A stretch of 64,000 nt of DNA, from assembly GCF_963576675.1 (NCBI RefSeq), contig NC_088910.1:101088807-101152806 (forward strand), in the 5' to 3' direction. Positions 44,591 through 55,347 of this stretch are shown here, piece after piece. The first letter of the stretch is position 1. Every line of letters starts with the position of its first letter. A program made the position numbers and the translations under genes. This stretch comes from Euphorbia lathyris. Its lineage: Eukaryota; Streptophyta; Magnoliopsida; Malpighiales; Euphorbiaceae. A model generated the notes under the pieces. It was given only the letters and a program-made list of their open reading frames with translations. It did no database searches and was not told the DNA's origin.

Positions 44591-46396
44591 ATGGGAGAAG
44601 CTGCAGCAATTTCCTTGGGTCCATCAAGCCAACAACAATTGCTGATTGGGGTTTACGGAAGTGGAAAATGGAAGAAAAATGGAAGGCAATTCATAAAAAA
44701 TCAGATGGCAATGAAGGGTCAGGGTCAGGGTGCTACCTACTCTTCAAGAATCTCAACGAATATCCCCCTCTATGAGTCTCCTGGGGTACCTTACCTTTTC
44801 TCTTCTTTAATCTCTCCTTTTTATTTCCTATACTTTCATGGGTTTAATTGGCGAGTGAAAGCATATTTGCAGGCTTCATTTGACAGATATTTGGAAGATA
44901 AGTCCAGAGTTTTCAAAGCTATGTTTCCTGACAACCGGAGGTTTCAACAACTTAATCAGGTTTATTCCACCTCCACCTCCTTCAATCCACACTTGCTATG
45001 CTTTTCATATTCACCTGGCAAATGCAAATTTTTCTGTAAATTCAGTGGAAAAGTCTCAATTTGGTCCCTGTACTTGTTATACCTCGTCATTTTCGTCCCT
45101 ATTTTTTTTTGCATCATAATTCAGTTTGGTCCCTCTACTTTAATTCTGCAAAAATTTAACCTTCATTGAAGGTTTTGAAATACACCTACATTATTCGAGT
45201 AAATGCCTATTGAGTGTAGATTCGGTTCAATAGTAAGGTTGATACTCTTGTGGTACCTCCAATTGGATTCCATTCTTCTTTATGGGGGAAGTCTAAACAA
45301 AGTTTTAACGGACCCAAAAAAGTATCTTAGAAGAAGATGAGAATTGACTCGCATATATAAAAAGTCTTATACTTCACCCATTAATATATTTAACATGGAG
45401 CGGTATATAAACCCTCTCTACGATTTTGGGATTTTCGCTGATCTTAGCTTCGAGTTACCCCTCCTCCCTTAAATGTTTTGATAAAAAAGAAAAAAATCAG
45501 GAATAGTTTGACAACATGACATTTACCAGCCCATGTGATAACCTTTGTTCATGTCAAAATCTTGGTATGTTTCTTATGGTTGCATATCATATGATATAGA
45601 TGCTAGAAAAATAATAATCTTGTTAATCGTATCACGTCGGTCAGGTTAGATCTCTGTTTAGTATTTGACATATTGATATAGTAATTTCTTGGCCCCTTAA
45701 TATTTTTTTTTTTTTTTTTTTGATAGGGCCCCTTAATATTTTCATTTTGTAGGAAGAGTGGAGAATTCAAATGTTGCCAATCAATTTCTTGTTTCTCACC
45801 GTCTGGCCAGTGGTAGACATGAGATTGACAACTAAAACAGGCGGCCAAGATTATCCACCACAAATACCCCAACATATCACAAAACTTCTTCAGCTCCACA
45901 TTGTAAGCTAAGCTGCATTCAACTTGTTATTCATCAGACAACAAACATTGTTAAACATTTGATCCTAATTATAAGCTATGCCAGTGCAGACAAGATGGAA
46001 ACTTGAAGGTCTTGATCATGTTGTTGACCCATCTCAGTTTTCCCTTGGAGTGAATGGAGCATTATATGCTGATAGACTAGGACCACGAACGCGGCTCAAA
46101 GGCGAACTAGAGATGAATATAAGCTTCATTCTTCCTTCTGTACTCGCATTGATTCCCGAAGATGTTCGCAGAAATGTTGCAGAGACGGTCGGATCAGAAA
46201 TCTTTATGCTCAAAATTGTTTAGTTTGGCATAGCTCTATATAACAACACACTAAGTTTTGTCTTTTGTTTTGTGTGATTGAGAAGGTACAGGTGTTAACA
46301 GGATTAGTGGAGAACATGAAGCACAAAGTTAATGGGAGCTTGCTTGCAGATTATAGCCGATTCAAAAGAGAAAGTCTTAATAAGAATCTGGTCTGA
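44591..46396 (+). CDS. DUF1997-type (At5g04440-like) protein, five exons
   Basis: Exons 44591-44785, 44873-44959, 45753-45902, 45990-46187 and 46292-46396, all in phase 0 with GT/AG borders, give 244 residues. The N-terminus is Ser/Gln/basic-rich and could be a plastid transit peptide. The mature part carries ASFDRYLEDKSRVFKAMFPD, EEWRIQMLPINFLFLTVWPV, DYPPQIPQHITKLLQL and VENMKHKVNGSLLADYSRFK. It resembles plant DUF1997 proteins, whose biochemical role is unknown. Intron 2 (44960-45752) contains a poly(T) insertion with a 15-bp flank repeat. The family name is from memory and the exon structure is from the sequence; the terminal exon boundary is well supported by phase. Confidence 0.82.
45690..45742. 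mobile_element. Tail-only retroposition scar in intron 2
   Basis: GGCCCCTTAATATTT occurs at 45691-45705 and again from 45727. Between them are only a T-run and GATAG. This looks like an A-tailed retroposon insertion truncated to little more than its tail, with a 15-bp target duplication. Confidence 0.55.
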
Positions 46397-46745
46397 ACAA
46401 CTTCAACTGACATTGACATTGAATCATTCTAATGGCTAACCCATGGACAATCACTTCTTCATATTGGAGAGCAAAACAGAAAACAAATTCACTGTTTGTG
46501 GTGGAAAATGTTTAGCAGAAACTCAGTGATCTGTTCATATTTATTACTTTTAAAACATGATCAAAATATATGGATCAAGTTGCATTGTTTGTGGCGTGCC
46601 AATATGTATCTAGTAATTGAATATTTGATACTCAATCTAGTGAAGATCATTCTCTCTAATTTCTATTGGCATGCACATGTGACATTGTTGGAGTAAAGAA
46701 GAGCAAAAAGAAATGACAAATAAGGGAGAAAAAAATTTGGAATTG
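46397..46745. other. Intergenic between DUF1997 gene and tRNA
   Basis: Contains the 3' flank of the DUF1997 gene. The AAAAAAATTT at 46729-46738 is, on the minus strand, a T-run placed as the Pol III terminator of the tRNA gene. Confidence 0.55.
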
Positions 46746-46818
46746 TGGAGATGCGGGGGATCGAACCCCGTACCTCTCGCATGCAAAGCGAGCGCTCTAC
46801 CATTTGAGCTACATCCCC
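46746..46818 (-). tRNA. tRNA-Ala (anticodon UGC)
   Basis: 73 nt on the minus strand, GGGGATGTAGCTCAAATGGT at the 5' end, anticodon stem CTCGC/GCGAG enclosing TTTGCAT (anticodon TGC), B-box GGTTCGATCCC, acceptor stem GGGGATG pairing with CATCTCC and discriminator A. No intron, and CCA is not encoded, as expected for a nuclear gene. A T-run follows within 15 bases. Confidence 0.96.
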
Positions 46819-47145
46819 ATGTGTGACTTGGCAAACCAAATTATATATCTACTGTATTTTGTTTCCTTTCGCAATCCAAAAAGCTGCTGATTTGTATGTT
46901 TTACCTTTTCAAAACAAAATGAATAATACGTCACAAATTAATAAAAGTCCATTTCATATTTGAATATTAAATATATGACTTATATTTGTTCTTAAATTTT
47001 ATATTGTATTAGAACTTGAAGTATTTATTTAACTTTAGTTAATCTTGAATTTTATATTACGTTATTTAAAATTTTAAGTATTTTTTTTATTTAAATTTGT
47101 GAATATTTTTTTAAATTTATGATAAATTTATTTATTTATCATTTA

Positions 47146-47191
<46 letters not shown>

Positions 47192-47632
47192 GTAGATATA
47201 TGGATATCTATTAATTATGTAAGAAGAGAATAAGATTAGAGTTGTATAATCATATAATGGAAAAGGTAGTTCAAAATAAAATATAAAAAAAGGTAAGAGT
47301 ATAGATATACTATTGTCATCCGCACTCTAAAAGTACTTAAATTTCTTGAATTTACTTAAAATGATTTATTGATATCATGAACTTAGTTAAAGTATATACC
47401 CTTTGAATTGCTCAAATCTCCTCTTATTCTATAATTTAGTATCATCGGCAAGTCTAGAGGACTAGAGGACTAGTGAAGCATCCTAAAAAATCAGAAGTTC
47501 AATCAAAATCCAATTAAGAGAGGTTAATCAAACATCTTTTAATTTAAGCGATCAAATAGTTACAAAAGGATTGTGCTTGAATGAGAATTGCATCCCTTTA
47601 AATAACAAATATGATCCAAAGTCCAGATATGT
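46819..47632. other. AT-rich intergenic with a (TA)n microsatellite
   Basis: Perfect (TA)n at about 47150-47187. Otherwise no feature, apart from the 3' UTR of the PPR gene on the minus strand at the right edge. Confidence 0.7.
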
Positions 47633-49512
47633 TCACCAATAATCAGAACAAGAACATGAACCTTGCTTAAAACAATGAAAACGATTCCGATCCCGCACAA
47701 CAATTTCTCTGTCATAAACATCAGAAGCAATTTTAATAGCAGTATGACAATCCTGACATATCCTCAGATTCTTGAATATATACAGACCTGATTTAGCTCT
47801 TGTGCTTATCAGCCCAAAACACAATGCCAGCTTCTCACTGTGACTAAACAATGCCCTTTCCTTCTCCTCCATCTCCACTCTATCACCACACAATACTTGG
47901 CAACCAGTGTTCGGCACATAACCGGCTGATCTTAATCTTCGAATCATATCATCCAGCATCACGTAAATCTCTCCGGCTCGTGGGTGTATTAAATCCCCTG
48001 GCTGAACATGTGAATTTGTCCATTCAGATGAATACTACTTATTCCTGGCACCTTCTTCACCCCCTTGCTCTTCAGGACTTGTCGAAACGAGTTAGCTTTA
48101 TCGTGCTTTCCTGCTAAAGCATACATGTTTGAAAGCAATATATGATATTCGGTATTGTCTGGATCAATTTGAATTAAATCCTGAAGAATCCGCTCACCAA
48201 GCTGTAACTTTCCGTGGACACTGCAAGAACCTAGAAGTGACCCTAGAACAACCTCATTGGGTGGCATTGGCATCTTCTTTATCAAAACTCCGGCTTCTTC
48301 TAATTGACCAGCGCGGCCTAGAAGATCCACCATACAAGCATAGTGTTCAAGTTTAGGTGTCAACCCATACTCGGATTCGAGGTTGTCGAAAAAGTTCCAA
48401 CCTTGATCAACTAAACCGGAGTGGCTGCAAGCACTTAGCACAGCCATGAAGGTCAAATCATCTGGTTTAGCTTCTCGAATCATCTTCGGAAACATATCCA
48501 GCACGAGTTTACCCTTTCCATTCATTGCGAGACCAGCTAAAATTGCATTCCATGTCACCACATTCCTTCTCGGCAGGTGATTGAACACTTTGTATGCCAT
48601 GTTAATCCGACCACATTTTGCATACATGTCAACCAAAGCCGTGCCTACCATAATATCAATGTCTTTTCCCATTACTTTCATAGCATGAACATGAACCCAT
48701 CTCCCAAACATTACATCTCCAGACTGTGTGCAGGCTGATAAAATTGAACAAAGTGTAACATAATTCAAACCTAACCCTAACCCTAACCCCAAAACCATTT
48801 GAGTTAAAAGAAGAAAAGCCTCTTTAGAAAACCCACTTCCCACATACCCAGAAATCATAATAGTCCAGCTAACCTCATTTCTGTCAGGCATTTCATCAAA
48901 CACTTGTCTCCCATTCTCCACACCCTCCAAATTCACCACTCCTTCCAATAGTATGCTCCACGAGACTACATTCTGCTCACCCATCTCCCTAAACACTCTT
49001 CTAGCTTCACTAATTAATCCACATTTAACATAAACATTCGTTAACGCATTACACGACTTAACACTAAATTCCAGACCCAATTTCACTAGAGATGAATGTA
49101 CCTGCCGGCCCATCTCTAAATCCCTGACCCGGGCACACAAGCTGAAAACGCAAACTAATGCTATATCATCAAGTGCAATGCCTTCTGAGCACATTTGTTT
49201 GAACAAAGAAAATGCGGCTGCAGGGGTGACGGCGTATTTAGCTAGACAGGACAAAAGGGAGGTCCAATCCGCCGTGTCTTTTTGTGAGTGAGGAATTTGG
49301 TTGAACAGGTGGAGTGCATTGGATATAATGCCGCACTGTGCATACATGTGGAGGATGACATTGGGGAGGAAGGTGTTTGGGTAGGCAGCAAGGCCCGTAG
49401 TGATGATGATGGCGTGCAGTTTCTTGCCTGCTGATAGAGAGGAGTGGCGTGCGCATGATCGGAGAAGATAACGGAAATAACGAGGTTGTAATGGGAAGGT
49501 GGAACATTTCAT
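47633..49512 (-). CDS. PPR protein, PLS class with E and DYW domains; frameshifted
   Basis: Intronless minus-strand gene. Frame 1 (49512-47989, 507 aa) carries about 11 PPR motifs (for example MYAKCGRINMAYKVFNHLPR, ISGYVGSGFSKEAFLLLTQM) and the E domain (GSLLGSCSVHGKLQLGERIL). It then runs into a stop after HMFSQGI. The DYW domain continues in another frame to 47633 (HSEKLALCFGLIST, RICQDCHTAIKIASD, ending GSCSCSDYW). The shift lies in the C-run at 47995-47998 (a G-run on the coding strand) and amounts to one base. DYW proteins act in organelle C-to-U RNA editing; the zinc-binding HSE and CxxCH residues are present. Either a recent null allele or a sequencing error in a homopolymer. Similar overall to Arabidopsis At5g15340-like proteins. 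Confidence 0.85.
48773..48791 (-). repeat. Telomere-like CCCTAA repeat inside the PPR coding sequence
   Basis: Three to four tandem CCCTAA units on the plus strand encode a Leu-Gly repeat (VLGLGLGLGL) between two PPR motifs. This is a slippage-prone interstitial telomere-like motif. Confidence 0.85.
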
Positions 49513-49624
49513 ATGTGGGGAGCAGCAGATTAGAACGTTTTGTCCTAGAACTCAACATACAGCATTTCAGCCTAAAACATGGTATTTGCTTACAGTCTGC
49601 TTGGATGAAAGTTTGAGCGGGTAG

Positions 49625-50396
49625 GAGAGGAGGTTAACCTCTAAATCCCACAAAATTTTAATCTTTGGTCAGATTAAATTTTTTGTTATTTCAAATTTTC
49701 TACTTCTCGTTTAATCGTCATCTCAATTTAAATTTCTTTTCAAATAAAATTAACCAAATAATCTTCTTTTAATTAACCTCTTCTAACCGGTCTCAATTTA
49801 AATTTCTTTTCAAACAAAATTAACCAAATAATCTTCTTTTAATTAATCTCTTCTAATCCCAACAAAGATAATTCTTCTCTGGAGAGGAGGTTAACCTCTA
49901 AATTCCACAAAATTTTAATCTTTGGTCAGATTAAATTTTTTGTTATTTCAAATTTTCTACTTCTCGTTTAATCGTCATCTCAATTTAAATTTCTTTTCAA
50001 ATAAAATTAACCAAATAATCTTCTTTTAATTAACCTCTTCTAACCGGTCTCAATTTAAATTTCTTTTCAAACAAAATTAACCAAATAATCTTCTTTTAAT
50101 TAATCTCTTCTAATCCCAACAAAGATAATTCTTCTCTGGAGAGGAGGTTAACCTCTAAATTCCACAAAATTTTAATCTTTGGTCAGATTAAATTTTTTGT
50201 TATTTCAAATTTTCTACTTCTCGTTTAATCGTCATCTCAATTTAAATTTCTTTTCAAATAAAATTAACCAAATAATCTTCTTTTAATTAACCTCTTCTAA
50301 CCGGTCTCAATTTAAATTTCTTTTCAAACAAAATTAACCAAATAATCTTCTTTTAATTAACCTCTTCTAATCCCAACAAAGATAATTCTTCTCTGT
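49625..50396. repeat. Tandem array, 3 x 257 bp with nested 2 x about 70 bp
   Basis: Units start GAGAGGAGGTTAACCTC at 49625, 49882 and 50139, with almost no differences. Inside each unit, TTTAAATTTCTTTTCAAA followed by AATTAACCAAATAATCTTCT and ATTAAYCTCTTCTAA occurs twice. No coding function. It lies upstream of the PPR gene and borders the 50.4 kb transposon. Confidence 0.95.
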
Positions 50397-50408
50397 ATGC
50401 TAAATCTA

Positions 50409-51852
50409 AGGGATAAGTACAAAAAAAATGCATATGGTATACCGGATTTGTGAACTTGGTCCTGTGGTTTTTTTTTTTGCAAACGGAGGTCTGTGCTAAA
50501 CGCCGTTAGCAAACAGGAGCTAAATTGACTAACGGTGTTAAAATTCAAAGAGAAAAGAGTTAATTTGGTCTTTATATTTATTTATTTTATAAATTAACAC
50601 CCCTAATTATCTAATTATCACAAATAAACCCCAAAATAAAAAATACCGTCTTTCCATCTCTTTTTAATTTTTTATTTTCCTTTTCTTTCTCTCTCCTCTC
50701 TCCTTTCTTTCTTTCTTCTTCTTTTTTTTTTAATTTTTTTTTTGAAATTTCCATTTAAGAACGTCTGGAACAGAAGAAAACTTGTAGGTTACAAAGGACA
50801 CGAGATTACAGAAGAAAACTGGAAGTTTTTTTACAACATTTTCATGGAATACGCAGCCGGAGTGACTCTAATCAACGAAATTCGCCGGCGAGGAGGTGTA
50901 ATTGAAGAATCAATGCTGGGACTCCGGTTTACATGGCGCCGGAGGTTGCGTGGGGAGAGCAGCAAGGGTTTGCTTCTGATTTATGGTCACTTGGGTGTAC
51001 AATTATTGAAATGGCCACCGGAGAAACTCCATGGAAGAATGTTGCAGACGCTGTTTCTGCAATTTATCAAATTGGGTTTTCTGAGAAAGTCCCTGAAATT
51101 CCAGTGTTCATGTCTAGCAAAGGTAAAGACTTTCTCGCCAAATGTTTGATAAAAAACCCCAATGAAAGATGGTCTGCTAGTGAACTTCTAAAAGCCAAGC
51201 GCGGAAGCTCTCTCCTCCACCATAAAAGCCTGTTTCGGTTCGATATCGATCTCGAGAATCCGAATTCGGGGATAGAAGATGAGGCGGTGGAAGAATTGGT
51301 GGTTTCGTGGAATGTGGTGTTGGAAGGGTGGAGTGCGGTGTTTAGTGTGATAGAATGTGAAGGGAAAGTGGGATTGGGACATGGCGGCGGTGAAGGGTGG
51401 TTCTTGGTGGAGTGAGACGATGAGCAAAATGTCACACCCCTAATTATCAAAATAAGGTAAGTGTGGGGATATAAATTAATTTATACTTAATTTATACTTA
51501 GTGTATTATTATTATTATTATACTTAATTTAAAATCTCTATAAATTGTAATTATAAATTAATAGTGTTAGGATAATGAAATTTTATTAATTTGGATTGGA
51601 TAAGAAGAAGTTATTATTAGATTATTATTTTGGGGTTTATTTGTGATAATTAGATAATTAGGGGTGTTAATTTATAAAATAAATAAATATAAGGACCAAA
51701 TTAACTCTTTTCTCTTTGAATTTTAACACCGTTACAATTTTGCCTCTGTTTGCTAACGGCGTTTAGCACAGACCTCCGTTTGCAAAAAAAAACCATAGGA
51801 CCGAGTTCGCAAATCCGGTATACCACAGGCATTTTTTTTTGTACTTATCCCT
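50409..51852. mobile_element. Long-TIR (Pack-MULE-like) element with kinase fragment
   Basis: Termini AGGGATAAGTACAAAAAAAA (50409) and TTTTTTTTGTACTTATCCCT (ending 51852) are inverted repeats extending about 235 bp inward (50409-50645 against 51615-51852), including CACCGTTA, GCAAACGGAGGTCTGTGCTA and CCCCTAATTATCTAATTATC. Flanks AAATCTA and AAATTTA may be a degenerate target duplication. It encloses a captured protein-kinase fragment. Total 1444 bp. Confidence 0.82.
50754..51415 (+). pseudogene. Captured MAPKKK (MAPKKK17/18-like) kinase fragment
   Basis: 50754-50930 reads VGYKGHEITEENWKFFYNIF and MEYAAGVTLINEIRRRGG. 50933-51415 in another frame reads MAPEVAWGEQQGFASDLWSL, GCTIIEMATGETPWKNV and CLIKNPNERWSASELL. 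These are the N-lobe hinge and the C-lobe of a plant MAP3K. The catalytic HRD loop and DFG segment between them are deleted and the two parts are in different frames, so there is no kinase activity. Located between long TIRs, hence a transduplicated fragment. Confidence 0.85.
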
Positions 51853-52587
51853 AAATTTAATTATGGATAAATAACTGATACATGTTGATCTTTATTTTTA
51901 TTTTTTTCATGGGATGTTGTTGATCTTTATTACACTGAAATTAATAGTCGTAATTCACTATTTTTATGTTGAAATCCGAGAAGGAATCAAAACAGCAGTT
52001 AGCTTGTTGGATTTCCTCATGAGCTTTCTCCATTGAGATTTGAGCAGCTACCAGCCTCAAAAATACCCAAATTTTTTATTTTTACCGTTAAAGTTATTAA
52101 CCAAACATTTGCAAATTGAGTCAGTCATTATCTCTATTCCACATGTACAAACATTAAAGAGTAGAATTGTATTATTTACGTAAACTTAATTTTCACTACC
52201 AACGTTAGGTTCTAGTGAAACTTGTTGTTTAAAAGCACCGTAGAACAACTCTGTTGATTTATTGACGAAAATTCCAACCTCACAAGCTACAACTTCCAGT
52301 TGCAAACTTTGGAGCTTACAGAGCATTTGCACGCAGAATAGAAGTTACACAGTCCTAGGAAACATTTCCTGATTCCCTAAGAAAATCCTTGAACAATAAT
52401 GTGCCAACTAAGATGTTGAAATACACAGAAAAGGCCATATACATTTGAAGGGAAATCCAATATCAACGCCACTGGATAGAATGAATGAAAGTTAAAATTG
52501 CAAACTCATGGAATCAACGAAGGACAACACACAGAAAACTTATGTCCCCATAAAAACACTCGGAGCAGCAAACAAGAGTGTCTATGC
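51853..52587. other. Intergenic and 3' UTR of the VTI1-type gene
   Basis: No coding region is supported. The 3' UTR of the minus-strand SNARE gene occupies the right-hand part. Confidence 0.5.
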
Positions 52588-55347
52588 TTATTTAAGTTTG
52601 ATGTACAAGATCAAGCCGATTGCAACAACAAGGACTGCAATAACAGCAATAATAATCCACTTGTTCTTGTTCATCCTCCTTGTCATGTTACTCAACACTT
52701 TCTTGCTCTTCCCAATGTTGTCGTCCACGCCATGAAGCTGCCACACATCAAAACCATTAGATAAAGATGTGCTTAGTAAAAGCTTGTGAATATATTTGAG
52801 AAAATTGAACAAGTTAATGATTTGGTTCCATCATTAGGTCAATTAGTAATATTATTAGCACTCAACCCAAATAGATTGCAAAATCTACAAATCCAATAAA
52901 GGAATACCGTGTTATTGGCATTTAAGAGAGACTGTCTCTGTTGATGCAAATCTTGAAGAATTGAGACACCAAGATCTTCAGTTTCCAGCATGGTTCTTCT
53001 ACTCTCTTTAATTCTATCACTGGAGTGATGTAATCTTTCTGTAGACATCATTAATCTTGACCTTTGATCAGCCGAGGCCTATTAAAGTTTCATCAAGTCA
53101 ACACAATTAAGGGAGGATAAATCATATAATTGTCAACTGTATGCCTAAGGCATATTGATGAGATCAATAACAATTAGTAGCATGAAAATACCATTTGTAA
53201 GAGGAGTTCGAATTTCATATTGGCAACCTTAACAGCACAACCATATGAATAATTTAATACAACCCATTCAAAGAGATATAAAGAGGGGAAGGATCAAGGA
53301 TGTATGCACAATGCAAAAACCAAATGTAACAAATATGTAAATCAATTAAATGTGATTATAAGGAGGAATGTGCACATTGTACAACCAAAACAGTTCTAAA
53401 ATTAGGAAAAAATCTCAGGAAACTGGTATTTACAACAGTAATGTAATGAACATGAACAATTATAAATAAGAAGATTATAGAAAAGTTATATATTAAGAAT
53501 AAAATGTCAAGTGTGCCAAGAATCTGTAAAAAGCATTGAAACTACATTAAGCTTCACATTGTTAGACATCCCACATTGCTAAATGATGAAGCTATATGGC
53601 TCCTTAAATATGTGAGGCAATCCTCACCCTTTGAGGTACCTTTTGGGGTGAGTTAGGCCTTTGTTTATATGGTATCAGAGCCATGGTTCAATGTTGGGGC
53701 TCCCGCTGATATTAGCGTCACGCACCAAATGAATTGGGCGTGAGGGGGGCGTGTTAGACATCCCACATTGCTAAAGGAGGAAGCTATATGGCTCCATAAA
53801 TATGTGAGGCAATCCTCACCCTTTGAGGTATGTCTATTAGGCCTTTGTTTACACACATCAATAAATTATAGCGTGTATGACAAGATCATGAACTGGACAA
53901 ATATTGCTTTAGAAGCAATAGACTAATGTATGAATTGGCATGGCAATTGGAACTACTTACAGAAATATAGAACTAGACGTACCGTCATAGTACCAGCCAT
54001 TCCTGATTCCAAAAGCTCATCTCGAGCAGCTAGATTTAGGTTACCAGATGCAATCCTTTTAACTTCACTTTTCAGATTGTTCAGATCTGACTTATATTCT
54101 CTCAACTTAGCCAGAAGGACAGCCTTGACATTTGGCTGTAAACTTCTTGCTTCAAGGTCCATTTTGCGAATCTAGAAAGTTTTGACCAAGCATCAATGAC
54201 AAAACAGAAAGACAAAGAAGATAAAGGAAAAAGCAATTCCGTTGTGAAAATATGTTGAGTAAAATACCAGAGATTCTGCATCCTCCAACCTAGCTTTAAC
54301 TTCAGACAGCCTTTGCTTCTTTTGCTCTACAGGATAACCAGTATTTTACAATCAAAATAAACACATTCAATTCAACAAAAATACTACCAAAAGGAGAGTT
54401 TGAATCAAGGAAAATGATACTCCCTCCAATCCACAATAGAAGTCTTTTAAGGTTAATGCACACTAATTAAGAAATGCAATTAATTTTAAGTAAAAGACTT
54501 TGTTACCCTTGTAATAATTGCATCCACTAGTAATTTTATTGATTCCCAAGACAAAAAGTGAACTTAAATAGGGGTATATTTGGTAAAAGTAAATTAATGT
54601 GCATAGATTTAAGCAAAATGTCATGTATTGTGAAACAAAAAAAAACTCTCTAGAAAGACTTCTATTGTGGACCGGAGGGAGTATTATACATATAATTATA
54701 CATATATATTAAAAGCACAATTGGGAGATTGAAATGCAACAAATGTACACATAGAAAAGTTCAAGTATACATTCAAATTGAAGCTATGTTCCCAGGCACA
54801 AAATGCCTACAACTTCCCAAGTTATGGCCAAAGCCTACAACAACCAAGCAAGCAATAATGCTTCATTCCAAAGAACTTCAAAGACAGGCATAGCACATGA
54901 AAATAGTCAATTATTCCTATGATCATCAAGTTCCACACAAATTGCAAGTGAAGTGATTCAGTTGACATACTTTCCTATTTTATAACATAGGATTCCTAAA
55001 TGTTTCTCATATGGACGCAGATCCATCAAACAATTTGAATGGATCACATTTCAAACCCTCACAAACAAAAAGGGGAAAATGAGCTTCCAAATACAAGCTA
55101 AAGTTTCCTCGATTACAATAAAAAAAAAAAAAAAGCTGATAAAAAAAAATCAACAATTTCTTTATAATAAACCGATCAGCGATGAAGTGAGACCAGAATT
55201 AAAGAAATACATAATAAGATGATTCTTCTTCCATTTTCTAGATAACAATTTACCTCCATCAAGGGCACCAGCTGCAGTGCATTTCCTCGAAAGGTTCGCA
55301 GAGAGCTCGCAGTACTGTCGCTCATATCCTTCAAATACTTCACTCAT
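52588..55347 (-). CDS. VTI1-type vesicle SNARE (Qb), five exons
   Basis: Exons 55347-55254, 54326-54268, 54171-53983, 53078-52908 and 52737-52588, with GT/AG borders and matching phases, give 220 residues; plant VTI11 has 221. It starts MSEVFEGYERQYCELSANLS (vti N-terminal three-helix domain). The SNARE motif spans the last two exons (DRIKESRRTMLETEDLGVSI, then LHGVDDNIGKSKKVL), with Gln in the zero layer (LQDLHQQRQSL). A C-terminal membrane anchor follows (WIIIAVIAVLVVAIGLILYI). It mediates fusion between trans-Golgi, prevacuole and vacuole in complex with syntaxin-type partners. Intron 3 (53982-53079) contains a TRIM retroelement and intron 1 (55253-54327) a Stowaway MITE, yet the frame is intact. 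Confidence 0.94.
53560..53853 (+). mobile_element. TRIM retroelement, 294 bp, in VTI1 intron 3
   Basis: LTR-like direct repeats 53560-53669 and 53752-53853 (TGTTAGACATCCCACATTGC ... GCCTTTGTTTA). PBS TGGTATCAGAGC at 53670-53681, a polypurine-like GGGCGTGAGGGGGGCG before the second LTR and a 5-bp target duplication CACAT (53555-53559 and 53854-53858). There is no coding capacity. Structure complete, so it was mobilised in trans. Confidence 0.9.
54420..54681. mobile_element. Stowaway-type MITE, 262 bp, in VTI1 intron 1
   Basis: Inverted termini CTCCCTCCAATCCACAATAG and CTATTGTGGACCGGAGGGAG with TA target duplication (54418-54419 and 54682-54683). The CTCCCTCC terminus is diagnostic of plant Stowaway (Tc1/mariner) MITEs. 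Confidence 0.92.

Noticed and set aside
47150..47187. (TA)n run as an origin or promoter element
   Set aside because: A simple microsatellite with no associated features.
49238..49558. 106-codon frame overlapping the PPR start
   Set aside because: Out-of-frame shadow; the 49512 start leads into a continuous PPR array.
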